Positions 19,244 through 28,203 of a DNA stretch of 64,000 nucleotides are shown here, in pieces (position 1 is the first letter of the stretch; each line of letters opens with the position of its first letter). Below the pieces are notes generated by a model. That model did no database searches. It was not told where the DNA came from and saw nothing but the letters and a program-made list of their open reading frames with translations. This DNA is from Rhodobacteraceae bacterium F11138 (GTDB taxonomy: Bacteria > Pseudomonadota > Alphaproteobacteria > Rhodobacterales > Rhodobacteraceae). The DNA lies in assembly GCA_016521575.1 (NCBI GenBank), contig JAEKDP010000003.1:1-64000 (forward strand). The letters are read 5' to 3'. Position numbers and translations under genes: made by a program.

Positions 19244-20434
19244 ATGGATCTGAGCTATTCCCCCGAAGAAATCGCCTTTCGTGACGAAGTGCGCGCCTTT
19301 CTGGCCGAAAAACTGCCCAGGGAGGTCGTGGACAAGATCCGCATGGGGCAAGAATTGGGCAAGGAGGGTCAGGAACGCTGGCATGCGATCCTGAATGAAC
19401 AGGGGTGGCTGGCACCGAACTGGCCCCGCGAATATGGCGGCTGTGAATGGAACGCGGTGCAGCGCCACATCTTTGAGGAAGAATGTGCCTTTGCCAATGC
19501 CCCGCGTATCGTGCCGTTCGGTCTGTCGATGCTGGCCCCGGTGCTGATGAAATTCGGCAGCAAGGAGCAGTGTGATCACTATCTGCCGCGTATACTGGAT
19601 GGAACCGACTGGTGGTGTCAGGGCTATTCCGAGCCCGGCGCGGGATCTGATCTGGCCAGTCTGAAGACCCGTGCGGTGCGCGAGGGCGATCACTATATCG
19701 TCAACGGACAAAAGACATGGACAACGCTGGGGCAATATGCCGACTGGATCTTTTGTCTGGTGCGCACCGACCCGGACGTCAAACAGCAGGAAGGCATTTC
19801 CTTTCTGCTGATCGACATGAACACGCCGGGTGTCGAAGTGCGCCCGATCATCCTGTTGGATGGCACACACGAGGTGAACGAGGTCTGGTTCACGGACGTC
19901 AAGGTGCCGGTTGAAAATCTGGTCGGCGAGGAGAACAAGGGCTGGACCTATGCCAAGTACCTGTTGACCCACGAGCGCACCAATATCGCCGGTGTCGGGT
20001 TTTCCCAGGCTGGTCTGGACACCGTCAAGCGCATGGCGCGCGCCGAAATGTCGGGCGGCAGGCCGTTGATCGAGAACCCGCATTTCGCCGCCCGCATTGC
20101 GCAGGTGGAAATCGACCTGATGGCGATGGCGACCACCAACCTGCGTATCATTTCCAAGGCAGCGGTGGGGCAGGCCCCGGGGGTCGAGGCCAGCATGCTC
20201 AAGGTCAAGGGCACGATCATCCGCCAGGAAATCAACGATCTGGCCCGTCGTGCGGCCGGTCCCTATGCCATGCCGTTTGCCAGCGAAACCGCCGAAGGCG
20301 ACAACGATCCCATCGGCCCGGACTATGCCGGGCCTGTGGCGGCGCAGTATTTCAATTACCGCAAGCTGTCGATCTTTGGCGGCAGCAACGAAATCCAGCG
20401 TGGCATCATCGCCAAAGTGAAAATGGGGGGCTGA
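19244..20434 (+). CDS. Acyl-CoA dehydrogenase, PimC-like large subunit
   Basis: FAD-dependent acyl-CoA dehydrogenase, 396 residues from the ATG at 19244 (preceded by GAGGAGAG; an in-frame upstream start would add an unlikely leader). The N-terminal domain has the DLSYSPEEIAFRDEVRAFL pattern; GYSEPGAGSDLASL and NGQKTWTTLGQYADW mark the flavin/substrate region, and the C-terminal part ends FGGSNEIQRGIIAK. Resembles the pimeloyl-CoA dehydrogenase large subunit. It lies 4 bases before the second dehydrogenase, so a heteromeric enzyme is likely. Confidence 0.92.
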   Translation: MDLSYSPEEIAFRDEVRAFLAEKLPREVVDKIRMGQELGKEGQERWHAILNEQGWLAPNWPREYGGCEWNAVQRHIFEEECAFANAPRIVPFGLSMLAPVLMKFGSKEQCDHYLPRILDGTDWWCQGYSEPGAGSDLASLKTRAVREGDHYIVNGQKTWTTLGQYADWIFCLVRTDPDVKQQEGISFLLIDMNTPGVEVRPIILLDGTHEVNEVWFTDVKVPVENLVGEENKGWTYAKYLLTHERTNIAGVGFSQAGLDTVKRMARAEMSGGRPLIENPHFAARIAQVEIDLMAMATTNLRIISKAAVGQAPGVEASMLKVKGTIIRQEINDLARRAAGPYAMPFASETAEGDNDPIGPDYAGPVAAQYFNYRKLSIFGGSNEIQRGIIAKVKMGG

Positions 20435-20438
20435 GGCC

Positions 20439-21566
20439 ATGAATTTCGAGCTGACCGAAGAACGCCAGATGCTGCAGGACACGTTGCGCCGGTTCCTGGC
20501 GGACCGCTACACCACCGAGACCCGCAACCGGATCATAGAATCGGATGCGGGTTTCAGCGCCGAAATCTGGAACGAACTGGCCCAGCTGGGTGTGATCGGG
20601 GCGCTGTTCAACGAGGAACAGGGCGGCTTTGGCGGTGCCGGGTTCGACCTTGCGACGGTGTTCGAGGAACTTGGCCGCGCAGGGGTGGTCGAGCCGTTTC
20701 TGGATACCGCCATCCTGGGTGGCGGGTTGATTGCGGCGCTGGGCAATGAGGATCAGAAACCCCTGGTCGAACAGGTCATCGCGGGGGACTTGCAACTGGC
20801 CCTGGGGCATGGTGAACCCGCCAGCCGGTATGACCTGAGCCGGTTGGAAACCACGGCCAGGGCGGATGGCGGCGATATCGTGTTGAACGGGCGCAAGGCG
20901 GTTGTGGTCAACGCCGAAGCCGCCGGTCAGCTGATCGTATCCGCACGTGAAGCCGGGGAAGTGGCGGATGAGACGGGGATATCGCTGTTCCTGGTGCCTT
21001 CCGATGCTGCCGGGCTAGGCCTGCGCGGCTATCCGATGTTGGCGGGCGGACGCGCCGCCGAGGTCACGCTGGACGAAGTGCGCCTGCCGGAAACGGCCCG
21101 GCTGGGTGGCGCGGGCGCGGCATATCCTGTTCTGGCAGCGCGGGTTGCCGCCGCCAATGTCGCCCTGGCCGCCGAAGCATTGGGGGCGATGGAGACCGCG
21201 ACCGAACTGACGCGTGAATATCTGATGACCCGCAAGCAGTTCGGCCGGCCGATCGGAACCTTTCAGGCCCTGGCGCATCGGTTTTCAGATCTGCTGATTG
21301 AGCTGGAACAGGCGCGTTCGGCGGTGATCAACGCGGCGGGGCATCTGGACGGCCCCAACCGTGACCTTCAGATCGCCAGCGCCCGCAACCTGATCGGCCG
21401 GGTCGGGCGTCTTGTGGCCGAAGAAGCGATCCAGATGCACGGCGGCATCGCCATGACCCAGGAATATGAGCTGGCCCATATCGCCAAGCGGATCGTGATG
21501 ACGGATCACCGGTTCGGGGATACAGATTATCATCTGGAACGGTTCATTGCCCTCAGCGCCGCCTGA
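20439..21566 (+). CDS. Acyl-CoA dehydrogenase, PimD-like small subunit
   Basis: Second acyl-CoA dehydrogenase of 375 residues, sequence-divergent from its neighbour. Its start is MNFELTEERQMLQDTLRRFL. The C-terminal region has the typical RKQFGRPIGTFQALAHR and QMHGGIAMTQEYELAH motifs. It most resembles the small subunit of pimeloyl-CoA dehydrogenase. Adjacent unlike dehydrogenase genes typically encode alpha2beta2-type enzymes for bulky or dicarboxylic acyl-CoA. It closes the operon. Confidence 0.9.
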   Translation: MNFELTEERQMLQDTLRRFLADRYTTETRNRIIESDAGFSAEIWNELAQLGVIGALFNEEQGGFGGAGFDLATVFEELGRAGVVEPFLDTAILGGGLIAALGNEDQKPLVEQVIAGDLQLALGHGEPASRYDLSRLETTARADGGDIVLNGRKAVVVNAEAAGQLIVSAREAGEVADETGISLFLVPSDAAGLGLRGYPMLAGGRAAEVTLDEVRLPETARLGGAGAAYPVLAARVAAANVALAAEALGAMETATELTREYLMTRKQFGRPIGTFQALAHRFSDLLIELEQARSAVINAAGHLDGPNRDLQIASARNLIGRVGRLVAEEAIQMHGGIAMTQEYELAHIAKRIVMTDHRFGDTDYHLERFIALSAA

Positions 21567-21754
21567 GACACCCATCCCGTCTGCGCGGTCCGCCGCTCCA
21601 GCGGCAAGGATCTAAACCGCCTAAAGCGTTTCGTATTTTTCCCGATGTATCCGGGTCAAACACGGAGCGCCATGCGCCCCTGCGATCTTGCGGTGCGCGG
21701 AAACTTCGCGCATGCTTGACGAAATGCAGACCCTGCCCCTCGAAAGGATACCCT

Positions 21755-22129
21755 TTGATATATCTCAAGCCCATCGCCGCCCTGCCGCTGATCGCGCTGG
21801 TTGCGGCCTGCGCCAACAGCGGCGCCAATTACACCCCTGTGATCGACGGGCCGGTCAGCGCCAACTACAATGCCGATCTGGCCTCTTGCCAATCCCTGGC
21901 CGCCTCGCAACCCGCCTTTGATGGCAGTTCGGCAGGGGCTGCGGCGGCAGGCGCGGGTCTGGGTGCCGCCTCGTCGGTGATCTGGAACGACAACAGCGAC
22001 AATCTGGGCGAGGCCGCCGCCATCGGAGCGGTCGCCGGGCTGACCTCGAACGCGATCAAGAAAAATCAGAACAAGGAAAGCATCGTCAAGAATTGCATGC
22101 GCAATCGCGGCTACAACGTCGTCGGCTGA
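21755..22129 (+). CDS. Glycine-zipper lipoprotein, unknown function
   Basis: A small predicted lipoprotein. The TTG at 21755 is preferred: a GAAAGGA ribosome-binding site lies just upstream and the product then starts with a clean lipoprotein leader (IAALPLIALVAAC lipobox). An ATG at 21716 would give 13 more residues. The mature part has a glycine-zipper-like stretch (GAAAAGAGLGAASS and GAVAGLTS), seen in outer-membrane or stress lipoproteins, and two cysteines further on. Single gene between the beta-oxidation operon and the convergent rpe. Function not known. Confidence 0.72.
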   Translation: MIYLKPIAALPLIALVAACANSGANYTPVIDGPVSANYNADLASCQSLAASQPAFDGSSAGAAAAGAGLGAASSVIWNDNSDNLGEAAAIGAVAGLTSNAIKKNQNKESIVKNCMRNRGYNVVG

Positions 22130-22134
22130 TGTGT

Positions 22135-22174
22135 GATCCCGACCGCGGCAGGACCGGTCCGCCGTTTCGGGATC
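22135..22174. terminator. Inverted repeat between convergent lipoprotein gene and rpe
   Basis: GATCCCGA (22135-22142) pairs with TCGGGATC (22167-22174), with a GC-rich inner segment that can also fold. It covers the gap and the last codon of rpe. No T-run; possibly a bidirectional terminator. Confidence 0.33.
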
Positions 22175-22862
22175 AGGTCCAGACCCCCTCGGCGGCCTCG
22201 CGGATGGTACGGATGTTGCGGCCATAGACGTTCGGGTCATCCACCGACCCGCCCTTGAACGCCGCCGAGCCAGCGACGAGCACATCGGCCCCGGCGCGTG
22301 CGACCAGCGGCGCGGTGGTGGGGTCAACGCCGCCGTCGATCTCGATATGGATCGGGCGCTCGCCGATCAGGGCCCGCAGGGCGGCGATCTTGCCGGTCAT
22401 GTCGATGAATTTCTGTCCGCCGAAGCCGGGGTTCACCGTCATCACGCAGACGAGGTCGATCATGTCGAGCAGCGGTTCAACCGCGCTGGCCGGGGTGCCG
22501 GGATTGAGCGCAAGGCCCGCCTTGGCGCCGGTGGCGCGGATCGCCTGCAGCGTGCGGTGGATGTGCGGCCCGGCCTCGATATGGGCGGTGATCACGTCGG
22601 CACCGGCCTTTGCAAACGCGTCGATATAGGGATCGACCGGGGCGATCATCAGATGAACATCCATCACGCCCTTGATATGCGGCCGGATCGCGGCGCAGGT
22701 GGCCGGGCCAAAGGTGATGTTGGGCACGAAATGCCCGTCCATCACGTCGACATGCACCCAATCCGCGCCTTGTGACTCTATGGCCTGACATTCGGCACCG
22801 AAATTGGCGAAATCGGCGGATAGAATGGAGGGGGCGATCTTGATCTTGCGGTCGAATGTCAT
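22173..22862 (-). CDS. rpe: Ribulose-phosphate 3-epimerase
   Basis: Interconverts ribulose 5-phosphate and xylulose 5-phosphate in the pentose phosphate and Calvin pathways (cytoplasm). From the ATG at 22862 the product is 229 residues. It is a TIM barrel with the family motifs KIAPSILSADFANFG, VHVDVMDGHFVPNITFGP and NPGFGGQKF; the metal ligands (His and Asp of HVDVMDGHF) are present. GAAGGTG precedes the start. It lies 73 bases downstream of the glycan operon on the same strand and may be read through from it. Confidence 0.95.
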   Translation of the reverse strand: MTFDRKIKIAPSILSADFANFGAECQAIESQGADWVHVDVMDGHFVPNITFGPATCAAIRPHIKGVMDVHLMIAPVDPYIDAFAKAGADVITAHIEAGPHIHRTLQAIRATGAKAGLALNPGTPASAVEPLLDMIDLVCVMTVNPGFGGQKFIDMTGKIAALRALIGERPIHIEIDGGVDPTTAPLVARAGADVLVAGSAAFKGGSVDDPNVYGRNIRTIREAAEGVWT

Positions 22863-22935
22863 GGGGCACCTTCGGGCTGGAGTCGCGGGAATATACTGCG
22901 CAGGTGCGCGCAGCGGTAGGGGGAGGGCGGTTGCC

Positions 22936-23412
22936 TCAGGCGAGGTAGAACAGATAGCGGTCGGGGGCAATGGTGTCCGGTCCTGCGATCTGTTTGAACC
23001 CGACCAGCGGCTGACCTGACACGATCAGCCCGCCGGGGTGCATCACGCGGGCCAGAACCGGGCTGAGACGGGCGGCTTCGGCGACGTCGTCCTGTTTGAT
23101 ACCGCTGCCGAAATCGTAGTGCGCCAGCGCCATCCGCGCGCCCATCGCGTGCAATTTTTCCAACATCGGCTGCGCCTCGCCGCTCAGAAAATCCTGCTCG
23201 GGCGGAATGCAGGACGGGTGGCATTGCAACACCCGGTCGATCACCCAGATGCGCCGGTCCGGCAGGGTTTCGCGCAGATGGTCATAGGTGCGCCCGTTGC
23301 CCAGCCCCAGATCCAGCACGTCGCCGGGCTGTTCGGCGATCTGCCGGACGGCCCAGTTCAGCCCGTCGCGTTGGGCGGTAAAACGGCGCAACATGGAATC
23401 AAGTCGGCTCAT
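22936..23412 (-). CDS. Small class I SAM-dependent methyltransferase (Methyltransf_17-like), copy 1
   Basis: A 158-residue protein with a SAM-binding motif DLGLGNGRTYDHLRE and a downstream acidic strand (IWVIDRV). The start at 23412 has AGGAG 6 bases upstream and overlaps the deacetylase-like gene by 14 bases. It is paralogous to the gene at 39833: both share the GLGNGRTY motif, a Pro-rich segment after a histidine (CHPS / SHPDS) and PGGL(I/M)VS near the C-terminus. It is last in the glycan operon. The methyl acceptor is unknown. Confidence 0.8.
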   Translation of the reverse strand: MSRLDSMLRRFTAQRDGLNWAVRQIAEQPGDVLDLGLGNGRTYDHLRETLPDRRIWVIDRVLQCHPSCIPPEQDFLSGEAQPMLEKLHAMGARMALAHYDFGSGIKQDDVAEAARLSPVLARVMHPGGLIVSGQPLVGFKQIAGPDTIAPDRYLFYLA

Positions 23413-24166
23413 TTGGTTCTCCTGTTTCGGCGGCGGTCCACGGGTGGGCGGGTCCGGCCAGCAGACGGGACAGCAGTGACTCGGTAAAGGTCCAGGTACC
23501 GTCGTCATGCACCAGATGGTGGGTCAGGACGCCATAAGGTTCGGAGTTGTCGGCCCGTCCTTCGCGGCGATCGGCCAACTGGTCGGCGACCTGTGCAATC
23601 AGGATCTGCGGATCGACCAGACCGCGCCCGGCGCGCCAGGCAATCGGATCCAGATGGGTGTTGATCCGCGCCAACCCCGGCGCGCATTGCGGCGCACGGC
23701 GCGGTGTGAAGGTCGACACCGAGGTAAACCCCAGCCCGGCAAGCTGCGGCAGCAGCGTATCGGATACGCGGTTCCAGGGCGGAACGAACATCGTGCCCAG
23801 CCGCTTTCCGAACAGGCCGCGCAGGCGGTCCAGCCCCCGGCTTGCATCCGCGCGCAGGTGGGCGACCGGGCGATGGGCGCCGAACTCGGCTTTCTTTTCG
23901 CCGGGCGGGGCGTGGCTGACATGGGACCAGCCATGCACCACCGGAATCAGGCCCGGTGCCATCCGGTCGGCCAGCGCCTGTTGCGCGCGCGCCGGGATAA
24001 CCGCCAGATGCACGGGCAGTCCCAATCGCGCGGACATCTGCGACAACCGCTTCAGCGCCGGTGTCGGTTCGGTCGCATCGTCATCGCGCCACCACAGCGG
24101 CAGGCACAGCCCAAGATCGCGCCAAGCCGCCAGCTCACGGTCCAGTTGGCTCCAGTCCGGTGTCAT
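23399..24166 (-). CDS. Polysaccharide deacetylase-like protein
   Basis: A 255-residue protein with the NodB-type pattern: an RDDD motif (PLWWRDDDATEPTP) and an HGWSHVSH (HxxxH) metal site, then FVPPWNRVS, matching the arginine/proline motif of carbohydrate esterase family 4. The catalytic base Asp and the zinc ligands are present. Starts at the ATG overlapping the upstream glycosyltransferase stop by 4 bases. Probably removes an acetyl group from a sugar built by the neighbouring glycosyltransferases; the substrate is inferred only. Confidence 0.82.
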   Translation of the reverse strand: MTPDWSQLDRELAAWRDLGLCLPLWWRDDDATEPTPALKRLSQMSARLGLPVHLAVIPARAQQALADRMAPGLIPVVHGWSHVSHAPPGEKKAEFGAHRPVAHLRADASRGLDRLRGLFGKRLGTMFVPPWNRVSDTLLPQLAGLGFTSVSTFTPRRAPQCAPGLARINTHLDPIAWRAGRGLVDPQILIAQVADQLADRREGRADNSEPYGVLTHHLVHDDGTWTFTESLLSRLLAGPAHPWTAAETGEPNEPT

Positions 24167-25296
24167 TGACGATCCCTTGCCATTCGGGTTGCGATCCTGA
24201 CGGTTTCGGCGGCACCGTCGAATTGCAGGGTGGTCCCTTGGCGTCGCGGTTCGGCCATCGCCTGTGTGAGCGCATCGCACAATCGCTGCGGTGTCAATTC
24301 GGCTTTGCGCAGGGTGACGATGCCGGGCATGTGCGCCAAGGATTGTGCCCGCAGGGTTTGTTCGACTTCGCCGCCGTCGTCGAACGGCACGAACACTGCT
24401 GGCAGACCGGCGCGCAAAACCTCCAGCGCGGTGTTATAGCCGCACAGGCTGACCGAGGCGGCGGCATGCTGCAACATCTGCTGAAAATCCCGCCGGGCCG
24501 GTTCGATCATGGCGGGTCCGCCATCGGACAAATCGGCAATGCGCAGATCTGCATCCGGCCCGCCGATCAGCAACCGCCAAGGCCGGTGCGGCTTCAGCCG
24601 GGCGGCGCTGGCGGCGCAGCGAAACAGGGGGTCCCCGACGGGTCCGCCACCGGCGCTGACAAGGATCTCGTCCAACCCATCGCGACCGGGCTGCGCGGCG
24701 ATCGCATCTGGGCAGACATAGCCGGTATAGATCAATCGTGGCTCCAGCGTCGTGCTGACAGGCCAGCTTGCATTCAGCCGGGTTCCCTTTGGGTCTGAAT
24801 GGACCAGGACGGCGTCATACCAATCGCGGATCAAATCGTCGGTATGGGCGGCCTTGGCGGGTTTGGAGGGCGGCGCAAGAATGTCGCGCACCGATGACAG
24901 GATCACCGGCGCGCGTGGCAGGGCGTGGGCGGTTTTCAGAAGCGCCTGGAATTCGTCGGTCAGCACCCGGCGTCCAAAGGGAAACAGCTCGGTGATCAGG
25001 ATATCGGGGGCAAATACCTGCAACCCGTTGCACAGCCGGTCCCGGCGCGCGGTCAGGGTGGCCGTATCGGCCGGATGTCCGGTGCTGTCCAGCAGGCGGG
25101 TGAAATTCACCCCGTCCGAGCGCAGCTCAGGCAGTTGCAACAGGCGTACCGTACCCGTGTCCAGCCCGTCGACCGGCATGCCGCCACTGCACAGCAGAAC
25201 GTCATGTCCGGCCTGCGCGAAAGCCCGCGCCAGCGTCAGCGCTCGGCGCAGATGCCCGGTGCCCAGCAGATGGGTGACGACGATCATCACCTTCAT
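24163..25296 (-). CDS. Glycosyltransferase with GHLRR motif (GT-B type)
   Basis: Predicted sugar-transferring enzyme, 377 residues from the ATG at 25296 (MKVMIVVTHLLGTGHLRRAL). The upstream frame is open for 180 more codons but antisense-like. A GTGHLRR loop at the N-terminus and a CGYNTALEVL nucleotide-sugar site near the C-terminus match MurG-type GT-B folds. The same two motifs occur in the gene at 28200, so the two are paralogues. The start overlaps the phosphatase stop by 4 bases. Confidence 0.85.
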   Translation of the reverse strand: MKVMIVVTHLLGTGHLRRALTLARAFAQAGHDVLLCSGGMPVDGLDTGTVRLLQLPELRSDGVNFTRLLDSTGHPADTATLTARRDRLCNGLQVFAPDILITELFPFGRRVLTDEFQALLKTAHALPRAPVILSSVRDILAPPSKPAKAAHTDDLIRDWYDAVLVHSDPKGTRLNASWPVSTTLEPRLIYTGYVCPDAIAAQPGRDGLDEILVSAGGGPVGDPLFRCAASAARLKPHRPWRLLIGGPDADLRIADLSDGGPAMIEPARRDFQQMLQHAAASVSLCGYNTALEVLRAGLPAVFVPFDDGGEVEQTLRAQSLAHMPGIVTLRKAELTPQRLCDALTQAMAEPRRQGTTLQFDGAAETVRIATRMARDRQ

Positions 25297-25874
25297 GACC
25301 GGCGCTCCAATCGGATCGGGTCGGGTTCGGCGCGCAGCCCGTCCCGGTCCACCTGAAGGACGAACAGGCGGTTGCGTTTGATGCGGAACAGTGCCGGGCC
25401 GGCAAAATCCCATCCGTATGCCCGCGCCAGCAGGACCCGCATCACCCCGATATGACAGACCGCCACCGCATCCTGATCCAGCGTCCGCAGCCAGGGCTGC
25501 AGCCGGGCCTCCAGTTGGGCCGGGCTTTCGCCACCCGGCGCGCAATAGTCCCAGCCCCAGGTTTCGATATGACGAAAACCCGATCCGGGCTGCGCCAACA
25601 GATCCGCGCCGCGCAGACCTTCCCAGTCGCCCCAGCTCATCTCGCTTAGACCGGGTGCTGTCCGGGGCGCGCGTCCGGCCACCAGTTGCGCGGTTTCCTG
25701 TGCCCGTTTCAGGGGGCTGGACCACAGATCGGCGCGATCCCAGGGCGGGGGCAGACGAAACCCGGCCAGTTCGGCGCGCGCGTCCCTGTCCAGCGGGATG
25801 TCGCTGCTGCCCTGAATACGGCCCGCGCGGTTCCATTCGGTATGGCCATGTCGCAACAACGCAAGACGGATCAT
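25293..25874 (-). CDS. Histidine phosphatase family protein
   Basis: A 193-residue member of the phosphoglycerate mutase-like histidine phosphatases, with the phospho-accepting His in LLRHGHTEWNRAGRIQG (residues 7-23) and a second His region (DAVAVCHIGVMRVL). The ATG at 25874 overlaps the upstream glycosyltransferase stop (ATGA). Context within a glycan operon suggests dephosphorylation of a sugar or lipid intermediate. Members near cobalamin genes act on alpha-ribazole phosphate, but no such genes are here. Confidence 0.88.
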   Translation of the reverse strand: MIRLALLRHGHTEWNRAGRIQGSSDIPLDRDARAELAGFRLPPPWDRADLWSSPLKRAQETAQLVAGRAPRTAPGLSEMSWGDWEGLRGADLLAQPGSGFRHIETWGWDYCAPGGESPAQLEARLQPWLRTLDQDAVAVCHIGVMRVLLARAYGWDFAGPALFRIKRNRLFVLQVDRDGLRAEPDPIRLERRS

Positions 25875-26962
25875 GATCGGCATCCGATCAGGGGGTCGGC
25901 CGCTGTCCAGAACCTGCGGCGCGCGCTGTCCACGAGATGCCCGTCGCGTATCATGTCGCGGGCAGCCGCGCCGCGATCGCGGCGCAGGGTGGGGTCTTTG
26001 AGCAAGCTGTCGATGCGTTGGGCCAGCGCGTCGGGCCCCTCCTGGGGGCGGGGCTGGTCGGCGCGCAGCAGCACGTCGCGCACTCCGGGCCGATCCTGGG
26101 CCACCACCGGCAGCCCGGCGGCCTGTGCTTCAAGATAAACCATGCCGAAGCCTTCGTTCACACCGGGCCAGAAGAACAGCGCCGCCCCGTCATAGGCACG
26201 GGCCATTGCGGCGTTGTCGATTTGCCCAAGAAACCGCACCCTGGAACCGAATGGGGCCATCAAGGTTTCGATCTGGCCGCGCACCGGGCCGTCGCCGGCG
26301 ATGTCCAGCCGCCAGTCTTCCTCGGTCAAAAGCGTCAGTGTCTCTGCGATGATGCGATAGCTGGCCAGCTTGTCGCCGGCGCGCATCATGCCCGCGGCCA
26401 GCATCGGACGACCTGGCGCGCCGCAATCCGCGGCGGCGGGCAGGTCCGGGCGCGACAGGAAAGGCGGCAGGTTGATCAGCCTTTGGGTCGGCGGACGGTG
26501 GCGCTCTAGCGTAATCAGGTCGTGGGCGGTCAGGTAGAACACCAGATCGGCGGCATCGGTTGCAGCCTCGGCCAGAGCGGCGAATTCCGCCCAGGGGCCT
26601 GACAGGCGTTTTTTGGAGCGGCTTGCCTCGATCTGGATATAGGGCAGATCCAGCGCAGCGCAGATGGGCGGCCCCAGCAGGTCGGGGGCCTTGTAGTAGT
26701 TGTGATAGGTGACCCACAGATCCGGGCGGTTCTGGCGCAGGTCATCCGACAGGCGGGCGACCTCGGCGCGTGCGGCCGCGCGCAGGGCCGCCTGACGGGT
26801 GTTGTCGCCCCGGTTGTCATGCACCTGAAGATCGGACGCCAGATCCACCTGCACACCATCCCCGGCAATCGCCGCCAACAGGGCGCGGGCAAAGGCGCGA
26901 TCGCCCGAGGGCACCGGATGGTCGGGCGGCTTCATCGGGGCATAGAACGCCACCCGCATCAT
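25871..26962 (-). CDS. Glycosyltransferase (GT4-like)
   Basis: Retaining GT-B glycosyltransferase, 363 residues. The C-terminal EX7E motif is intact (EGFGMVYLE followed by AQAAGLPVV). The donor-binding LSVG-equivalent is less clear. Start MMRVAFYAPMKPPDH; ATG overlaps the preceding stop by 4 bases (a second ATG one codon later is possible). Middle gene of the coupled glycan operon. The sugar donor and acceptor are unknown. Confidence 0.87.
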   Translation of the reverse strand: MMRVAFYAPMKPPDHPVPSGDRAFARALLAAIAGDGVQVDLASDLQVHDNRGDNTRQAALRAAARAEVARLSDDLRQNRPDLWVTYHNYYKAPDLLGPPICAALDLPYIQIEASRSKKRLSGPWAEFAALAEAATDAADLVFYLTAHDLITLERHRPPTQRLINLPPFLSRPDLPAAADCGAPGRPMLAAGMMRAGDKLASYRIIAETLTLLTEEDWRLDIAGDGPVRGQIETLMAPFGSRVRFLGQIDNAAMARAYDGAALFFWPGVNEGFGMVYLEAQAAGLPVVAQDRPGVRDVLLRADQPRPQEGPDALAQRIDSLLKDPTLRRDRGAAARDMIRDGHLVDSARRRFWTAADPLIGCRS

Positions 26963-28203
26963 CCGCCTCGCGCGCCGTTCAACATGGCGTTCAGCCGCCC
27001 GGACAAATGGTCGATGCCCGGTTGCATCACGAATTCGGCCCGCAGACGCAACAGCGCGGCTTCGGCCATGGCTTCGGCGGCTTCAGGGTCAGCGGCCATC
27101 TCCGCGATTGCCCGCGATAGCGCAGAGGGGCTATCGTCGGACAGAACCCCGTGCACACCGGTCTCGATGAACTCGGGGATTGCCGACACGGCGGTGGACA
27201 GGATCGGCAGGCGTTGGCTGGCGGCCTCCATCAGCACATTGGGCAGCCCGTCGCGGTCGCCATCCGTCGCGATGCGGCTGGGCAGCACGAACAGATCGGC
27301 GGCGCGCATCGCCGCTATGACTTCGGGCTGATCGCAGGCCCCGCGCCAGATGATGCGATCCGCGATGCCGGCCTGCCGGGCCTGTTCTTCCAGTTTCGAT
27401 CCCAACGGGCCGCCGCCGATATGGGTCCATTGCCAGTCGACCGTTTGGGGCAACAGGGCCAGCGCCGCGATCAGCCGATCAAAACCTTTCTTTTCCACCA
27501 GCCGCCCCACCGACAACAGGTGCATCGGGTCCTGCGCGCGCCGGGGCGGGCGGTTCGGCGGGTCGGGGAAACGCGACAGATCCAGACCGTGATACACCAG
27601 ATCTATCCGCGCGGGGTCGGCCGCCAGCTTGCGCAGTTGACGGGCACCATAGGCGGTGCAGGTGGCGCCAAATATCGCTCCGCTGCCGTCGTCGGCCAGT
27701 TTTTCGGCGATTTCCCAATCGGGTGAGGTCCAGATATCCTTGGCATGGGCCGAAAACCCCCAGGGCAACCCGCGCATGATCGCCGCATACCGCGTGACCG
27801 ATGCCGGTGTATGCAGGAAATGCGCGTACAGCCCCAGCGTGCTCTCGGGCAACTCTGCGGCCAGAACGCAGGCCTGTCCGAACCGGCGGATGCGGTTGTG
27901 GTCCTGGTCGCGCGCCAGATCCCGCCGCCAGATTTCATAGGCCCGGGCGTATCCGGGCAGGGTGCGGGCGGCCTCGCGCGCGCGCCAGATCCGTGCGGGT
28001 TCCTGGTACAGGTATTCCGGCAGGTACCGCACCCGGGCGCGCAGGCGGTCATGCAACGGATGGGTCTTGGTGTCGGTCGGATGGCGCAGGGACCAGATGT
28101 CGAAACTGTGCCCGGCCTGTTCCAGCGCCACAAGTTCCTGCGCGATGAATGTTTCGGACAGGCGCGGCCAGCCCTTGACCACGATTGCCAGACGCGGGCT
28201 CAT
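26959..28203 (-). CDS. Glycosyltransferase (GT4-like, WcaL-type)
   Basis: A 414-residue GT4-type enzyme starting VVKGWPRLSETFIAQELVAL, the pattern of exopolysaccharide transferases such as WcaL. The C-terminal domain has the LLSVGRLVEKKGFDRLI donor-domain strand. The EX7E motif is altered: DGLPNVLME has Asp in place of the first Glu. Overlaps the stop of the first gene of the operon by 4 bases. Substrate not known. Confidence 0.87.
   Translation of the reverse strand: MSPRLAIVVKGWPRLSETFIAQELVALEQAGHSFDIWSLRHPTDTKTHPLHDRLRARVRYLPEYLYQEPARIWRAREAARTLPGYARAYEIWRRDLARDQDHNRIRRFGQACVLAAELPESTLGLYAHFLHTPASVTRYAAIMRGLPWGFSAHAKDIWTSPDWEIAEKLADDGSGAIFGATCTAYGARQLRKLAADPARIDLVYHGLDLSRFPDPPNRPPRRAQDPMHLLSVGRLVEKKGFDRLIAALALLPQTVDWQWTHIGGGPLGSKLEEQARQAGIADRIIWRGACDQPEVIAAMRAADLFVLPSRIATDGDRDGLPNVLMEAASQRLPILSTAVSAIPEFIETGVHGVLSDDSPSALSRAIAEMAADPEAAEAMAEAALLRLRAEFVMQPGIDHLSGRLNAMLNGARGG

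Noticed and set aside
17988-19415. 475-codon minus-strand frame opposite the thiolase
   Set aside because: Antisense shadow; the thiolase motifs on the plus strand are complete.
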